From positions 1 to 61,139 of the forward strand of contig CBDUBS010000002.1 in NCBI GenBank assembly GCA_965365445.1: a DNA stretch of 61,139 nt, in the 5' to 3' direction. Shown here one piece after another: positions 7,595-16,294 of this stretch. The stretch is from CBDUBS01 sp965365445 (GTDB lineage Bacteria > Bacteroidota > Rhodothermia > Rhodothermales > DASSAV01). Position numbers and translations under genes: made by a program. How positions within the stretch are numbered: position 1 is the stretch's first letter; the number at the start of each line of letters is the position of its first letter. Below the pieces are notes generated by a model, which was given only the letters and a program-made list of their open reading frames with translations, was not told where the DNA came from and did no database searches.

Positions 7595-10417
7595 TCAGTG
7601 CGCATCCAGCCAGTTGTCCGCAACCCCGACGTCCACCAGAACCGGTACGTCAAGCGGGAGGGCGCCGGTCATCTCATCGCACACGAGCGCCCGCAGGGTA
7701 TCTACCTCCTCGATGGGTGCTTCAAAAACCAGCTCGTCGTGGACCTGCAGGAGCATGTTCGCCTTGTATCCTTCCTTTTTCAGCCTGTCGTGGATATGCA
7801 CCATGGCCAGCTTTATCATGTCGGCCTGGGTGCCCTGTATGGGCATGTTCACGGCAACACGTTCCGCGAACGACCGCTCCGTCCGGTTGCGGGCGAGAAT
7901 GCCGGGGATATATCGCCGCCGCCCGAGCAACGTTTCGGCATATCCTTTTTCTCGCGCCTGTTCGATCAGCGTATTGAGAAAACTCGTCACCCGGTGGAAG
8001 GAACGCTGGTACTGATCGATCAACTCCTGCGCCTCCTTCACGGAGGAACGCAGCCTCCGGGCAAGGCCCCATGCCGAAATGCCGTAGGGGATGCCATAGT
8101 TCACCTCTTTCGCCTTTCTACGTTGCTCGCGGGTTACGGCCTCCAGTTGAACGCCGTATACGAGCGCGGCAGTCGCCGCATGGATGTCCTGTCCCTCCTC
8201 AAAAGCCTTTCGGAGCGTCTGGTCACCACTCAGGGCGGCCAGAATGCGCAGCTCGATCTGTACGTAATCCGCCGAAAGCAGTTTCCAACCCGGAGCCGGA
8301 ACGAACGCCTTGCGGATCTCCCGGCCCATTTCGGAGCGCACGGGGATGTTCTGAAGGTTCGGATTGGAAGAGCTGAGCCGGCCGGTAGCCGTAATGGTCT
8401 GGTTGAAGCTGGTATGCACCCTGCCCGTTTCCGGGTGAATCAGTTCGCTGAGGCTGTCTACGTAGGTCGTCTTGAGTTTGCTGATCTGGCGCCAGTCCAG
8501 GATCAATCCGGGAAGCGGGTGCCGCGTCGCGAGGTCCTGAAGTACGTTTTCGCGCGTGGAAGGTTTGCCGGTGGAGGTTTTCTCGACGGCGGGCAGGCCC
8601 AGTTTGTCGAACAGGATTTCGCCCAGTTGCTGCGTGGAGCCGATATTGAATCGATCTCCGGCGGCGAGGTATACTTCTTCCTCGATCCGATCCATCGCCG
8701 CGCCCAGTTCCTTCGAAATGTCGTTCAGAATGTCGGTATCGACCCGTATTCCCGCAAGCTCCATATCCTTCAGCACATCGGTCAGCGGAAACTCCATACG
8801 GCGGGCCACGTCGAGGAAGTTCACCTGCTTTAGCTCCTCATCGAGCCTTTCGTACAGTTGGAGCGTAAGGTCGGCATCCTCACAGGAGTACCGGCCGGCC
8901 TGGTCAATCGGCACGTCCCGCATCGATTTCTGATTCTTACCCGACCCCAGGAGATCAGAGATAGGCACCATACGGTAGTTCAGGTACTTGCGTACGACAG
9001 CGTCCAGACCGTGCGGCTCCTCGGGGGCCAGCAGATAATGGGCCACCATCGTATCGAACAGACTTCCATCCACTTCCACACCATGGCGGGATAATACGGC
9101 GAGGTCGTATTTCAGGTTGTGGCCTACGAACATTCTACCTGAAAAGACAGGCCGCAGGGTTTCCAGAATGTCGGACGTAGGCGTACCATCGGGGAGCGGC
9201 GTCGGAACGTACGCTGCCCTCTCCTTTTCCCATGCAAACGAAATCCCGACGAGCGAGGCCCACATCTGGTCCACGGAGGTGGTTTCCGTATCGATGACGA
9301 GCCGGGGTTGGGCAAGAAGTGGCTCCACCAGTGAAGTCAGTTCCGCTTTCGACCGGATGATCCGGTACTCGACCCTCTCCTCGTTCAGTGACTGCACCTG
9401 CTCGTACGGGCCGAAATCGAATGCCAACGACGGGTCGTTCGCCTCGAGGAGGTCCACATCGGAGGAAGGAGCCGGTCCGGTATTATTCCGCCGGTTTTCC
9501 TGTTCCTGAATGCGCCGCAGAAGCGACTGAAACTCCAACTCCTGAAAAATGGCCGTAAGCGCCTCCTCGTTCGGGCGCACCCTGCGGCAGGCGTCCCAAT
9601 CGACGGCCAGTTCGAGGTTCGTGCGAATCGTCACCAGGTCCTTGCTGAGCAGGGCATCGTCCCGGTGTTGCTGCAATCCCTCCCGGGCCTTTTTGCCTTT
9701 CACTTCATCCACATGGTTGAGCAGGTTCTCCACCGAGCCGTACTCCTGCAATAGCTTGACCGCCGTTTTCTCCCCGATGCCCGGCACCCCCGGCACGTTG
9801 TCGCTCGAATCTCCCATAAGGGCCAAAATGTCGATGAACTGCTCCGGGTCGAGGCCGAACTTTTCGCGAAAGGTATCTTCCGTAATCGGGTCGAATTCCT
9901 CACCCCGGTGAGCCGGACGGTAAATGGAAATACCCGGCTTGAGGAGTTGCTGAAAATCCTTATCCGGCGACACGATGACGACCCTGGCTCCTTCCTCCTG
10001 CGCCCGGCAAGCCAGCGTCCCGATGACGTCATCCGCCTCCACACCGGGCGCTTCGACGACCGGGATATCCATCGCCTGCACGATTTTTTTTATGTACGGC
10101 AGATTGGCGCTCAAATCGTCCGGCATCGGCGGACGGTTGGCTTTGTACTGATCGTACATCGCATCGCGGAACGTACCTTTTTCGCCGGGAGCGTCGAAAA
10201 CGACCAGAATGTCCTCCATGCCGTGCTCCTCGATGAGCCTGAGCAGCGCCGTGGTAAAGCCATAGGCCGCCGACGTATTTTGCCCCTTCGAATTGATGAG
10301 GGGCCGAGAGATGAATATGAAATGAGCCCGGTAGGCGAGGGCCATTGCATCCAGAAGATACAGACACTTCGACCCGGAGACCCCGGTGTTGCTTTCGCTG
10401 TTTTTTTTCTCCGTCAT
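7595..10417 (-). CDS. polA: DNA polymerase I
   Basis: 940-residue repair and Okazaki-fragment-processing polymerase with all three activities apparently intact. The N-terminal 5'-3' nuclease domain (about 17-300) includes YKANRPPMPD, DADD-type acidic residues and the helix-hairpin-helix VPGIGEKTAVKLL. The 3'-5' proofreading domain starts at about 370 with D376-T-E378 (LVIDTETTS) and later acidic residues in GRYSCEDADLTLQLYERL. The polymerase domain has motif A (SADYVQIELRILAAL) and motif C (QVHDELVFEAP) near the C-terminus. Start is the ATG at 10417. Divergent from the dTDP-glucose dehydratase gene with 131 bp between. Confidence 0.97.
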   Translation of the reverse strand: MTEKKNSESNTGVSGSKCLYLLDAMALAYRAHFIFISRPLINSKGQNTSAAYGFTTALLRLIEEHGMEDILVVFDAPGEKGTFRDAMYDQYKANRPPMPDDLSANLPYIKKIVQAMDIPVVEAPGVEADDVIGTLACRAQEEGARVVIVSPDKDFQQLLKPGISIYRPAHRGEEFDPITEDTFREKFGLDPEQFIDILALMGDSSDNVPGVPGIGEKTAVKLLQEYGSVENLLNHVDEVKGKKAREGLQQHRDDALLSKDLVTIRTNLELAVDWDACRRVRPNEEALTAIFQELEFQSLLRRIQEQENRRNNTGPAPSSDVDLLEANDPSLAFDFGPYEQVQSLNEERVEYRIIRSKAELTSLVEPLLAQPRLVIDTETTSVDQMWASLVGISFAWEKERAAYVPTPLPDGTPTSDILETLRPVFSGRMFVGHNLKYDLAVLSRHGVEVDGSLFDTMVAHYLLAPEEPHGLDAVVRKYLNYRMVPISDLLGSGKNQKSMRDVPIDQAGRYSCEDADLTLQLYERLDEELKQVNFLDVARRMEFPLTDVLKDMELAGIRVDTDILNDISKELGAAMDRIEEEVYLAAGDRFNIGSTQQLGEILFDKLGLPAVEKTSTGKPSTRENVLQDLATRHPLPGLILDWRQISKLKTTYVDSLSELIHPETGRVHTSFNQTITATGRLSSSNPNLQNIPVRSEMGREIRKAFVPAPGWKLLSADYVQIELRILAALSGDQTLRKAFEEGQDIHAATAALVYGVQLEAVTREQRRKAKEVNYGIPYGISAWGLARRLRSSVKEAQELIDQYQRSFHRVTSFLNTLIEQAREKGYAETLLGRRRYIPGILARNRTERSFAERVAVNMPIQGTQADMIKLAMVHIHDRLKKEGYKANMLLQVHDELVFEAPIEEVDTLRALVCDEMTGALPLDVPVLVDVGVADNWLDAH

Positions 10418-10548
10418 GATGAAATCAACCGGTGCGGTGTACGTTGCGGTACGGGTGGTTGCCGTAAAGTACGTTCAAAAAGCCGGAACGTTTGCCCCGA
10501 CTGTGGTTACCAGCATGGCTTTGATCGCAATGGCTGATCCTACCTCTC

Positions 10549-11604
10549 ATGGAAACATATTCTGAACGATCACAGGTTCACGAACCCCGACGCATCCTCA
10601 TTACGGGCGGGGCCGGGTTCATAGGTTCCAATTACCTGCTTCGTTCGGTTCCACGCAACCCGGATGTGTCGTACGTCAATTTGGATGCCCTGACCTATGC
10701 CGGGAACCACGACAATCTGGCAAGCATCGCGTCGGCAGATAATTACACGTTCATCCGCGGCGACATAGCGGATAGCGCACTGGTGGCGTCCCTTTTCGAC
10801 CGGTACGACTTTACCACCGTCCTTCACTTCGCGGCCGAGAGCCACGTCGATCGATCCATCCATGACCCGCTGGCCTTTGTTCGTACCAATGTGGTCGGCA
10901 CGGTAACGTTACTCGAAGCGGCGCGGGCGGCCTGGGCGCCCTCATCTTCCCTCCCCATGCGCCGATTCTACCATATCTCCACAGACGAAGTATTTGGGAG
11001 CCTCGGGAAAGAAGATTGCTTCACAGAGAAATCGCCCTACGATCCCCGCTCTCCCTATTCGGCCTCGAAAGCATCGAGCGACCATTTCGTACGCGCCTAC
11101 GGGTATACATACGGATTGCCTTTCGTCATCTCGAACTGCTCGAACAACTACGGTCCATATCAGTACCCGGAAAAGTTGATTCCGTTGACCATTTCCCGGG
11201 CAATCGAACAGGGACCCGTTCCGATATACGGCAAGGGCGAAAACATACGGGACTGGTTGTATGTCGAGGACCATTGCGAAGCCATCGAAACGATCCTGCG
11301 TTCGGGCCGTCCATACTCGACCTACCTCATCGGCGGCGACGGCGAGACGCCTAACCTCTCGCTCGTAACCCGGGTTCTCGACCTCGTGGACGAATTTCTC
11401 GGACGCATTCCGGGTTCGTCTCGACAGCTGATCCGGTACGTGGAAGATCGGCCCGGTCATGATTTCCGGTATGCCATGGATTACGCCCGTCTCCGCCGCG
11501 AGCTCGGCTGGCGGCCGGTCCACACGCTGGAGAGCGGTCTGAGAAAAACGGTGCGGTGGTATATCGATAACCGGGACTGGCTCCGGAGCGCTCACGCCCG
11601 TTGA
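10549..11604 (+). CDS. rfbB: dTDP-glucose 4,6-dehydratase
   Basis: 351-residue short-chain dehydrogenase/reductase of nucleotide-sugar metabolism, making dTDP-4-keto-6-deoxyglucose for rhamnose and other deoxysugars. It shows the NAD-binding GGAGFIGSNYLL at about residues 20-31, HFAAESHVDRSI, the catalytic TDEVFGSLG loop, the YSASKASSDHFVRAY motif (Tyr/Lys pair), and the SNCSNNYGPYQYPEKLIPL substrate loop. No other dTDP-rhamnose genes (rfbA, C, D) are nearby, so the rest of the pathway must be elsewhere. It is followed 30 bp later by an HAD phosphatase. Confidence 0.94.
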   Translation: METYSERSQVHEPRRILITGGAGFIGSNYLLRSVPRNPDVSYVNLDALTYAGNHDNLASIASADNYTFIRGDIADSALVASLFDRYDFTTVLHFAAESHVDRSIHDPLAFVRTNVVGTVTLLEAARAAWAPSSSLPMRRFYHISTDEVFGSLGKEDCFTEKSPYDPRSPYSASKASSDHFVRAYGYTYGLPFVISNCSNNYGPYQYPEKLIPLTISRAIEQGPVPIYGKGENIRDWLYVEDHCEAIETILRSGRPYSTYLIGGDGETPNLSLVTRVLDLVDEFLGRIPGSSRQLIRYVEDRPGHDFRYAMDYARLRRELGWRPVHTLESGLRKTVRWYIDNRDWLRSAHAR

Positions 11605-11634
11605 GGTTCATTCAGTTTACATTCGCTGGTATCT

Positions 11635-12324
11635 ATGAAGCTATTGTTGTTCGACATCGACGGAACCATCCTGATGACCCACCGGCTTGGGCGTCGCGTT
11701 ATGGAAGGCTCCCTCTCGGCTTTCTTCGGCCGGCCGATAAAGACGGAAGGGGTCGCCTTTGCCGGACGCACCGACGGCCAGATCGTTTCTGATGCGCTTC
11801 GCTCGTCTGGAATTTCCGAAAGCGAGATTGCCCACAAACTTCCCGGCGCCCTGGAGGCGTTCAGCGAAGCTATGGCGGAGGTCATTACGAAAGATAACGT
11901 GACGCTCTTACCCGGAATGCAACCCCTGATAGACGGCCTGTCCGCTCATCCCCACATCGTGCTCGGGCTGGTAACCGGCAATCTGGAGCGGACGGCGTAT
12001 CTGAAACTCGACGCTGTCGGTATGGCGGGACACTTCCCCTTCGGGGCGTTCGGTTCGGACGCCTTCGACCGAAATGAACTGCCCGCCATCGCCGTCCGCC
12101 GGGCAAGGGAGGCTACAGGACGTCAGTTTACGGGATCGGACGTCATCATCATCGGCGATACGGAGCATGACGTGCATTGCAGCCGTACGATAGGCGCTCT
12201 GTGCGTCGCCGTTTGCACCGGCCACTACTCCCGGCAGGAGCTGTCGAAACACGAGCCCGACGTCATCTTCGATGACCTGACCGACTACGAGCGCTTTCTC
12301 GAAGCGGTGATGGTGGCTGCGTAA
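11635..12324 (+). CDS. HAD-superfamily phosphatase
   Basis: 229-residue haloacid-dehalogenase-type hydrolase. Motif I is LLLFDIDGTIL with nucleophile D7 and D9. Motif II lies in LGLVTGNLE, a conserved lysine should lie near RRAREATG, and motif IV is IIIGDTEHDVHCS. A helical cap lies between motifs I and II, as in phosphoglycolate-phosphatase-like enzymes. Substrate cannot be read from sequence. It is 11 bp upstream of an alpha/beta hydrolase on the same strand. Confidence 0.85.
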   Translation: MKLLLFDIDGTILMTHRLGRRVMEGSLSAFFGRPIKTEGVAFAGRTDGQIVSDALRSSGISESEIAHKLPGALEAFSEAMAEVITKDNVTLLPGMQPLIDGLSAHPHIVLGLVTGNLERTAYLKLDAVGMAGHFPFGAFGSDAFDRNELPAIAVRRAREATGRQFTGSDVIIIGDTEHDVHCSRTIGALCVAVCTGHYSRQELSKHEPDVIFDDLTDYERFLEAVMVAA

Positions 12325-12335
12325 ACGCCGGACGT

Positions 12336-13175
12336 ATGGAAGCGCATGAAATCGAACTGGGCGGATACCGGCATGTGTACCATGTAGCCGCGCCCGAACG
12401 ACCTCTGTATCCGCCGGTGCTGGCGGTGCATGGGTTCGGCTCGTCCGGATTGCAATCGTTCAGGTATCTGGTTGGTCCATTCAGGCAATACGGCATTCCG
12501 CTGTATGCTCTCGATCTGCTCGGCTCCGGGCAGTCTCAGAAACCGGACCTGGTGTACTCGCTGCATTTGTTTGCCGACCTCATCACCGAGTGGGTGGAGC
12601 GGCTCGGCGTGGATAATCCCGTACTTCTTGGCCACTCCATGGGTGGCAAAATTGCAGCCGCCACCGCAGCCGCTCATCCCGAATACTATGGAGCACTCGT
12701 CCTGGCTGCTTCCGCCGGGTTTCAACGAAACGAGGCGCTTTTGCCTGTGGTGCTCCAGCATCCCGCCATTAGCCGGCTCGTTGAAAAACGGTGGTTTACG
12801 AAACACGTTCTGTATGGTACGCCGCTCGGAAAGGTTATGGCCCGCGAAGAGAGCCGGGCCCATCTCATTCGGCTCAAGCGCTCGTTCCATCACCTGGATC
12901 TGGATCGTACCGGCTTCCGTGAACGATTGCACCGGATTTCGCTTCCGGTACTCGCCCTTCATGGCGACCGCGACCGCATTATCCGTCGCGACGCGTTGAT
13001 CCGCATCCGGAAAGACCTTCCTCAATCGCGTACGGTGGTCATCCGCAACGCCGGTCATCTACTCATGAAGGACCAGCCCATTCTGTTCACCCGCTCGTTG
13101 AAGTCTTTCCTCGATCAGCATACCACCGGCCATCAGGCAAACCGCTTCATGACGGTCGCTACGGACGAAGCATAA
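12336..13175 (+). CDS. Alpha/beta-fold hydrolase
   Basis: 279 residues with a complete apparent triad: nucleophile S101 in GHSMGG, an acid in LHGDRDRIIRRD, and His in NAGHLLMKDQP. The oxyanion region is HGFGSSG near residue 32. No signal peptide. The family includes esterases, lipases and epoxide hydrolases, and no specific substrate is inferred. Its last 43 bp overlap the 3' end of the convergent fructosamine-kinase-like gene. Confidence 0.85.
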   Translation: MEAHEIELGGYRHVYHVAAPERPLYPPVLAVHGFGSSGLQSFRYLVGPFRQYGIPLYALDLLGSGQSQKPDLVYSLHLFADLITEWVERLGVDNPVLLGHSMGGKIAAATAAAHPEYYGALVLAASAGFQRNEALLPVVLQHPAISRLVEKRWFTKHVLYGTPLGKVMAREESRAHLIRLKRSFHHLDLDRTGFRERLHRISLPVLALHGDRDRIIRRDALIRIRKDLPQSRTVVIRNAGHLLMKDQPILFTRSLKSFLDQHTTGHQANRFMTVATDEA

Positions 13176-14008
13176 CCATGACCGAATAGATTTAGATGAT
13201 TGACCAGGTGGTACAGATTATACATTTCCGCCCGCTCCTCGAATCCTGGTTCCAGGGGCCACGTTTCGCGGTATATGTCGAAAAAGTGCCGATCAAACCC
13301 TCCGAACAGGCTTGCCATGGCCAGATCCACCTCCCGATGTCCATAATAGACCGCCGGATCAATCAGGACGGCCTCTTCACGACGGGAGGAAAGGACGTTG
13401 CCGCTCCACAGATCTCCGTGGACAAGGGAGGCTTCAGGCCGCTCGGGTAGCAGCTGTTCCAGGTTACGGCACAACCCGTCGAACATCCCATCCCACTCCG
13501 AAGCCCAGCGCCCCGTTCGCCGGGCCCTATCCACCTGCGGCAGAAGCCGCATGTCGAGAAAAAACGATCTCCAACTCTTTCGGTGCTCGTTTAGCTGAAC
13601 CGATTTCCCGATGAAATTGGCCGACTGCCAACCGTACCGATCGGATGTAGCGCCGTGGAGCGCAGCCAGACCGAAACCGAGCCGTTCCCAGAAAACGGCC
13701 GTTTTCCGGCCTTCATCGATCCATTCGAGCAGCAAGCAGCCCGGAGCGCCCGGTGCTCCAACCTCCCTGCCGAGCACCGCAGGGATGGTCATACCGCTGT
13801 CGGCCTCCCGCAGCGCCTGCAACCCTTCAGCTTCCGCCGCAAACGTGGCCGATACCTCACCGAACCCATATTTCAGCAAAAACCTCCCGTCCGGCGATTT
13901 CACGCACAGCACGTTGGCTATGCAACCTCCGCCCACCGGAGAGCAGGTCCACGTCGTGGTTCCTACAGCCCTGTTGAGGAAATCGGCGACGGAAGCCGGA
14001 AGCGACAT
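13133..14008 (-). CDS. Fructosamine/ketosamine-3-kinase family protein
   Basis: 291-residue kinase of the FN3K family (aminoglycoside-phosphotransferase-like fold). Visible motifs are the catalytic loop HGDLWSGNVL, the metal-binding IDPAVYYGHREVDLAM, and the family-typical WRSFFLDMRL and GWQSANFIG segments. FN3K homologues phosphorylate ketosamine adducts on proteins; bacterial members have been reported to favour ribulosamines and erythrulosamines. It sits 12 bp downstream of a low-molecular-weight phosphatase gene on the same strand, a pairing that supports a protein-deglycation role. The 3' end overlaps the convergent hydrolase by 43 bp. Confidence 0.9.
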   Translation of the reverse strand: MSLPASVADFLNRAVGTTTWTCSPVGGGCIANVLCVKSPDGRFLLKYGFGEVSATFAAEAEGLQALREADSGMTIPAVLGREVGAPGAPGCLLLEWIDEGRKTAVFWERLGFGLAALHGATSDRYGWQSANFIGKSVQLNEHRKSWRSFFLDMRLLPQVDRARRTGRWASEWDGMFDGLCRNLEQLLPERPEASLVHGDLWSGNVLSSRREEAVLIDPAVYYGHREVDLAMASLFGGFDRHFFDIYRETWPLEPGFEERAEMYNLYHLVNHLNLFGHGYASSVATVMKRFA

Positions 14009-14020
14009 GAAACTAATCGG

Positions 14021-14551
14021 TTAGGCCGCCCGGGATGACGCCTTCAGATTGTAAATCCGGACGAGTTGCTCCAGTAGTGCATCGGCCGTACGGTTAACGA
14101 TCTGATAGACTTCCTCAAACCCGTCGTTTTTGCCGTAATAGGGATCAGGTACCTGGTAGCACTCCGGCTCCGGATCAAACGACCTGAACAAATGTACCTT
14201 GTGTCCGTATTCGTCCTCCGTATCGAGAAACAGCACATCATGCAGGTTGTCTCGATCCATGACGAGAATCAAATCGAACCTTTCCAGATCCTCTTTACTA
14301 AATTGTCGGCCGCAGTGGTCTTCCAGGGAAACGCCGTGTCGATGGGCCGTCTCAATCATTCTGCGGTCGGCCCCATCACCTGCATGCCACGGCCCGGTGC
14401 CTGAGGAACGTATCTCGAAAAACTCGTCCAGTTTTTCCCGGCTCACTTTATCTCGGAACACCCCCTCCGCCAGCGGGCTACGACATATATTCCCCAGACA
14501 CACGAACATGATGCGTATTTTGCCTCTGGGCTCTTTTTCAACTTCGTGCAT
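14021..14551 (-). CDS. Low-molecular-weight protein-tyrosine-phosphatase family protein
   Basis: 176 residues. The phosphate-binding loop C(X)5R is VCLGNICRSPLAEG (C18 to R24), and the general acid is in VPDPYYGKND. Length is slightly above the usual 150-160, with a short charged N-terminal addition. Homologues act as protein tyrosine or arginine phosphatases. Those encoded next to FN3K homologues have been proposed to dephosphorylate sugar phosphates that drive glycation. Upstream of and probably co-transcribed with the FN3K-like gene. Divergent from xseA with 79 bp between. Confidence 0.92.
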   Translation of the reverse strand: MHEVEKEPRGKIRIMFVCLGNICRSPLAEGVFRDKVSREKLDEFFEIRSSGTGPWHAGDGADRRMIETAHRHGVSLEDHCGRQFSKEDLERFDLILVMDRDNLHDVLFLDTEDEYGHKVHLFRSFDPEPECYQVPDPYYGKNDGFEEVYQIVNRTADALLEQLVRIYNLKASSRAA

Positions 14552-14630
14552 ACAGTAGTCCTTTTCCTTGTGGTAATTAGCCGGGTTTGAACGCCTGACT
14601 TTTCAATCTGTTACGTATGATTCCCCCCGT

Positions 14631-15932
14631 ATGGAGGACGATCCGAATCTTGATACGCCGCGACCCGCCCGCCGGATTCTTTCCGTCAGCGAGGTGGCGC
14701 ATAGTATACGCACCTCGGTGGAATCCCTGTACCACGACGTCGGAATCGAGGGAGAGATTTCAAATTTCAAGCGGTACGGCTCCGGCCATTGTTACTTCAC
14801 CCTGAAGGACGCCGACGCACAGATCAGGTGCGTGCTCTGGAAGGGAAACGCGCAGCGGGTATTTTTCGAGCCGAAAGACGGCATGTTAGTTGAAGCGCAG
14901 GGATACATTTCGTTTTATGCCGTTAGGGGCGATCTGCAACTGGTTGTAGAAGGTATGCGCCTTGGTGGAGTGGGCGCGCTGCAAAAAGCATTCGATCAAC
15001 TCAAACGCCGGTTGCTCGAAGAGGGGCTATTCGATCCCGGACGCAAGCGCACCCTGCCGCAAATCCCTGAGAAAATCGGGATCGTCACATCGCGCAACGG
15101 GGCGGTACTCCATGATATGCTGGATATACTCGGGCGTCGTTTTCCATCCGTGCAGGTATTCTTTTGTCCGGCTACCGTCCAGGGCATGGGAGCCGCTGCA
15201 TCCATCGTGGCGGCGCTCGACCGATTCAACGCCGACGCACACTGGCCGGAGGGACCCGTGGATGTTATCCTTCTGGCGCGCGGGGGAGGGTCGATGGAAG
15301 ATCTCTGGTGCTTCAATGAGGAATCCGTGGCCCGGGCGATTTTTCGCTCGAAAGTACCTGTCGTAAGCGCCGTCGGGCACGAGACGGATTTTTCCATTGC
15401 CGACTTCGTAGCCGACCTGCGGGCGGGTACGCCGTCCATAGCGGCGGAACTCGTGGTACCCGACAGCCGCAACCTCCGGCGGGGAATCCGGCAATGGGCC
15501 GATGAAATGAGCGCTGTGGTCTGCCGCCGAATCGATGCCTCACGGCGGACCTGTCGAATCACCATCGACTCGCGGCCTTTCTCGTTGCCGGCTCTTCGGG
15601 TCGGACGGGCCGTGCAAGACGCCGCCGCAATGAAGGAGCGTGCCGAACTGGCCGTGAACAACCGGCTTCGCCAGGAACGCCTGAAGTTTACTTCGCTCGG
15701 ACGCACACTCGATGCCCTGAATCCGCTTCTCCCTCTTAAAAAGGGGTTTGCACTGGTAGAGAAAAACGGCGCGCCGGTGAGGGGCGCCGGGTTTCTCGCC
15801 CGGGGCGACAGAGTCCGGCTCGCCTTCGCCGATGGCAGGCGGTCGGCAACGATTCTGGGGGACGAATGCGAAGAGGACTCCTCACGCAGCCATGAGCAGG
15901 TGCGGGATGATTCGATCATTATGAAGAAATAG
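14631..15932 (+). CDS. xseA: Exodeoxyribonuclease VII large subunit
   Basis: 433-residue catalytic subunit of the single-strand-specific exonuclease VII. It has an N-terminal OB-fold (ILSVSEVAHSIR, VEGEISNFKRYGSGHCYFTL-type segment) and the central nuclease domain with VDVILLARGGGSMEDLWCFN, SAVGHETDFSIADFVADLRA and GTPSIAAELVVPD. The C-terminal coiled-coil arm is relatively short. It is followed 64 bp later by xseB and then dxs, forming an apparent operon. Confidence 0.96.
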   Translation: MEDDPNLDTPRPARRILSVSEVAHSIRTSVESLYHDVGIEGEISNFKRYGSGHCYFTLKDADAQIRCVLWKGNAQRVFFEPKDGMLVEAQGYISFYAVRGDLQLVVEGMRLGGVGALQKAFDQLKRRLLEEGLFDPGRKRTLPQIPEKIGIVTSRNGAVLHDMLDILGRRFPSVQVFFCPATVQGMGAAASIVAALDRFNADAHWPEGPVDVILLARGGGSMEDLWCFNEESVARAIFRSKVPVVSAVGHETDFSIADFVADLRAGTPSIAAELVVPDSRNLRRGIRQWADEMSAVVCRRIDASRRTCRITIDSRPFSLPALRVGRAVQDAAAMKERAELAVNNRLRQERLKFTSLGRTLDALNPLLPLKKGFALVEKNGAPVRGAGFLARGDRVRLAFADGRRSATILGDECEEDSSRSHEQVRDDSIIMKK

Positions 15933-15996
15933 CCGATTATATTCGCGTTTCCCGAAACCAATTTCCCGTACCGGCATAGGTAAAGAAGGTATTGTA

Positions 15997-16239
15997 ATGC
16001 AGACACATCCTCAGAAAGACGCTCTCATGGATGCCGATAACGGCCTCAGCGCCCCCCCACCGTGGACTCTGGAAGAAGCCCTGGAGCGGCTTCAACAGAT
16101 CGCTTCTTCCCTTGAAGGGGATGCGCCCCTCGAATCGGCAGTCGCCATGTACGAAGAGGGAATGGCGCTCGCACGCGAGTGCCTGGAACGCCTTCAGGTG
16201 CTGGAGCTTCGTATCCAGGAAGTTTCGCTGAAGGATTGA
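15997..16239 (+). CDS. xseB: Exodeoxyribonuclease VII small subunit
   Basis: 80 residues, mostly two helices. The family pattern is WTLEEALERLQQIASSLEGD, then the LESAVAMYEEGMALARECLERLQ helix and an LELRIQEV end. XseB wraps the coiled coil of XseA to form the holoenzyme. An internal Met at residue 11 is an alternative start; the ATG at 15997 is retained because it follows the xseA stop by 64 bp with no overlap. Confidence 0.93.
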   Translation: MQTHPQKDALMDADNGLSAPPPWTLEEALERLQQIASSLEGDAPLESAVAMYEEGMALARECLERLQVLELRIQEVSLKD

Positions 16240-16294
16240 CGAGCCTATCCGGCCCGACTTCCCAACTATCGAAAAAAGAAACCGCCACTTCCGC

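Noticed and set aside
7535..8833. Plus-strand open frame of 432 codons opposite polA
   Set aside because: Antisense shadow of the polymerase domain; no protein family seen.
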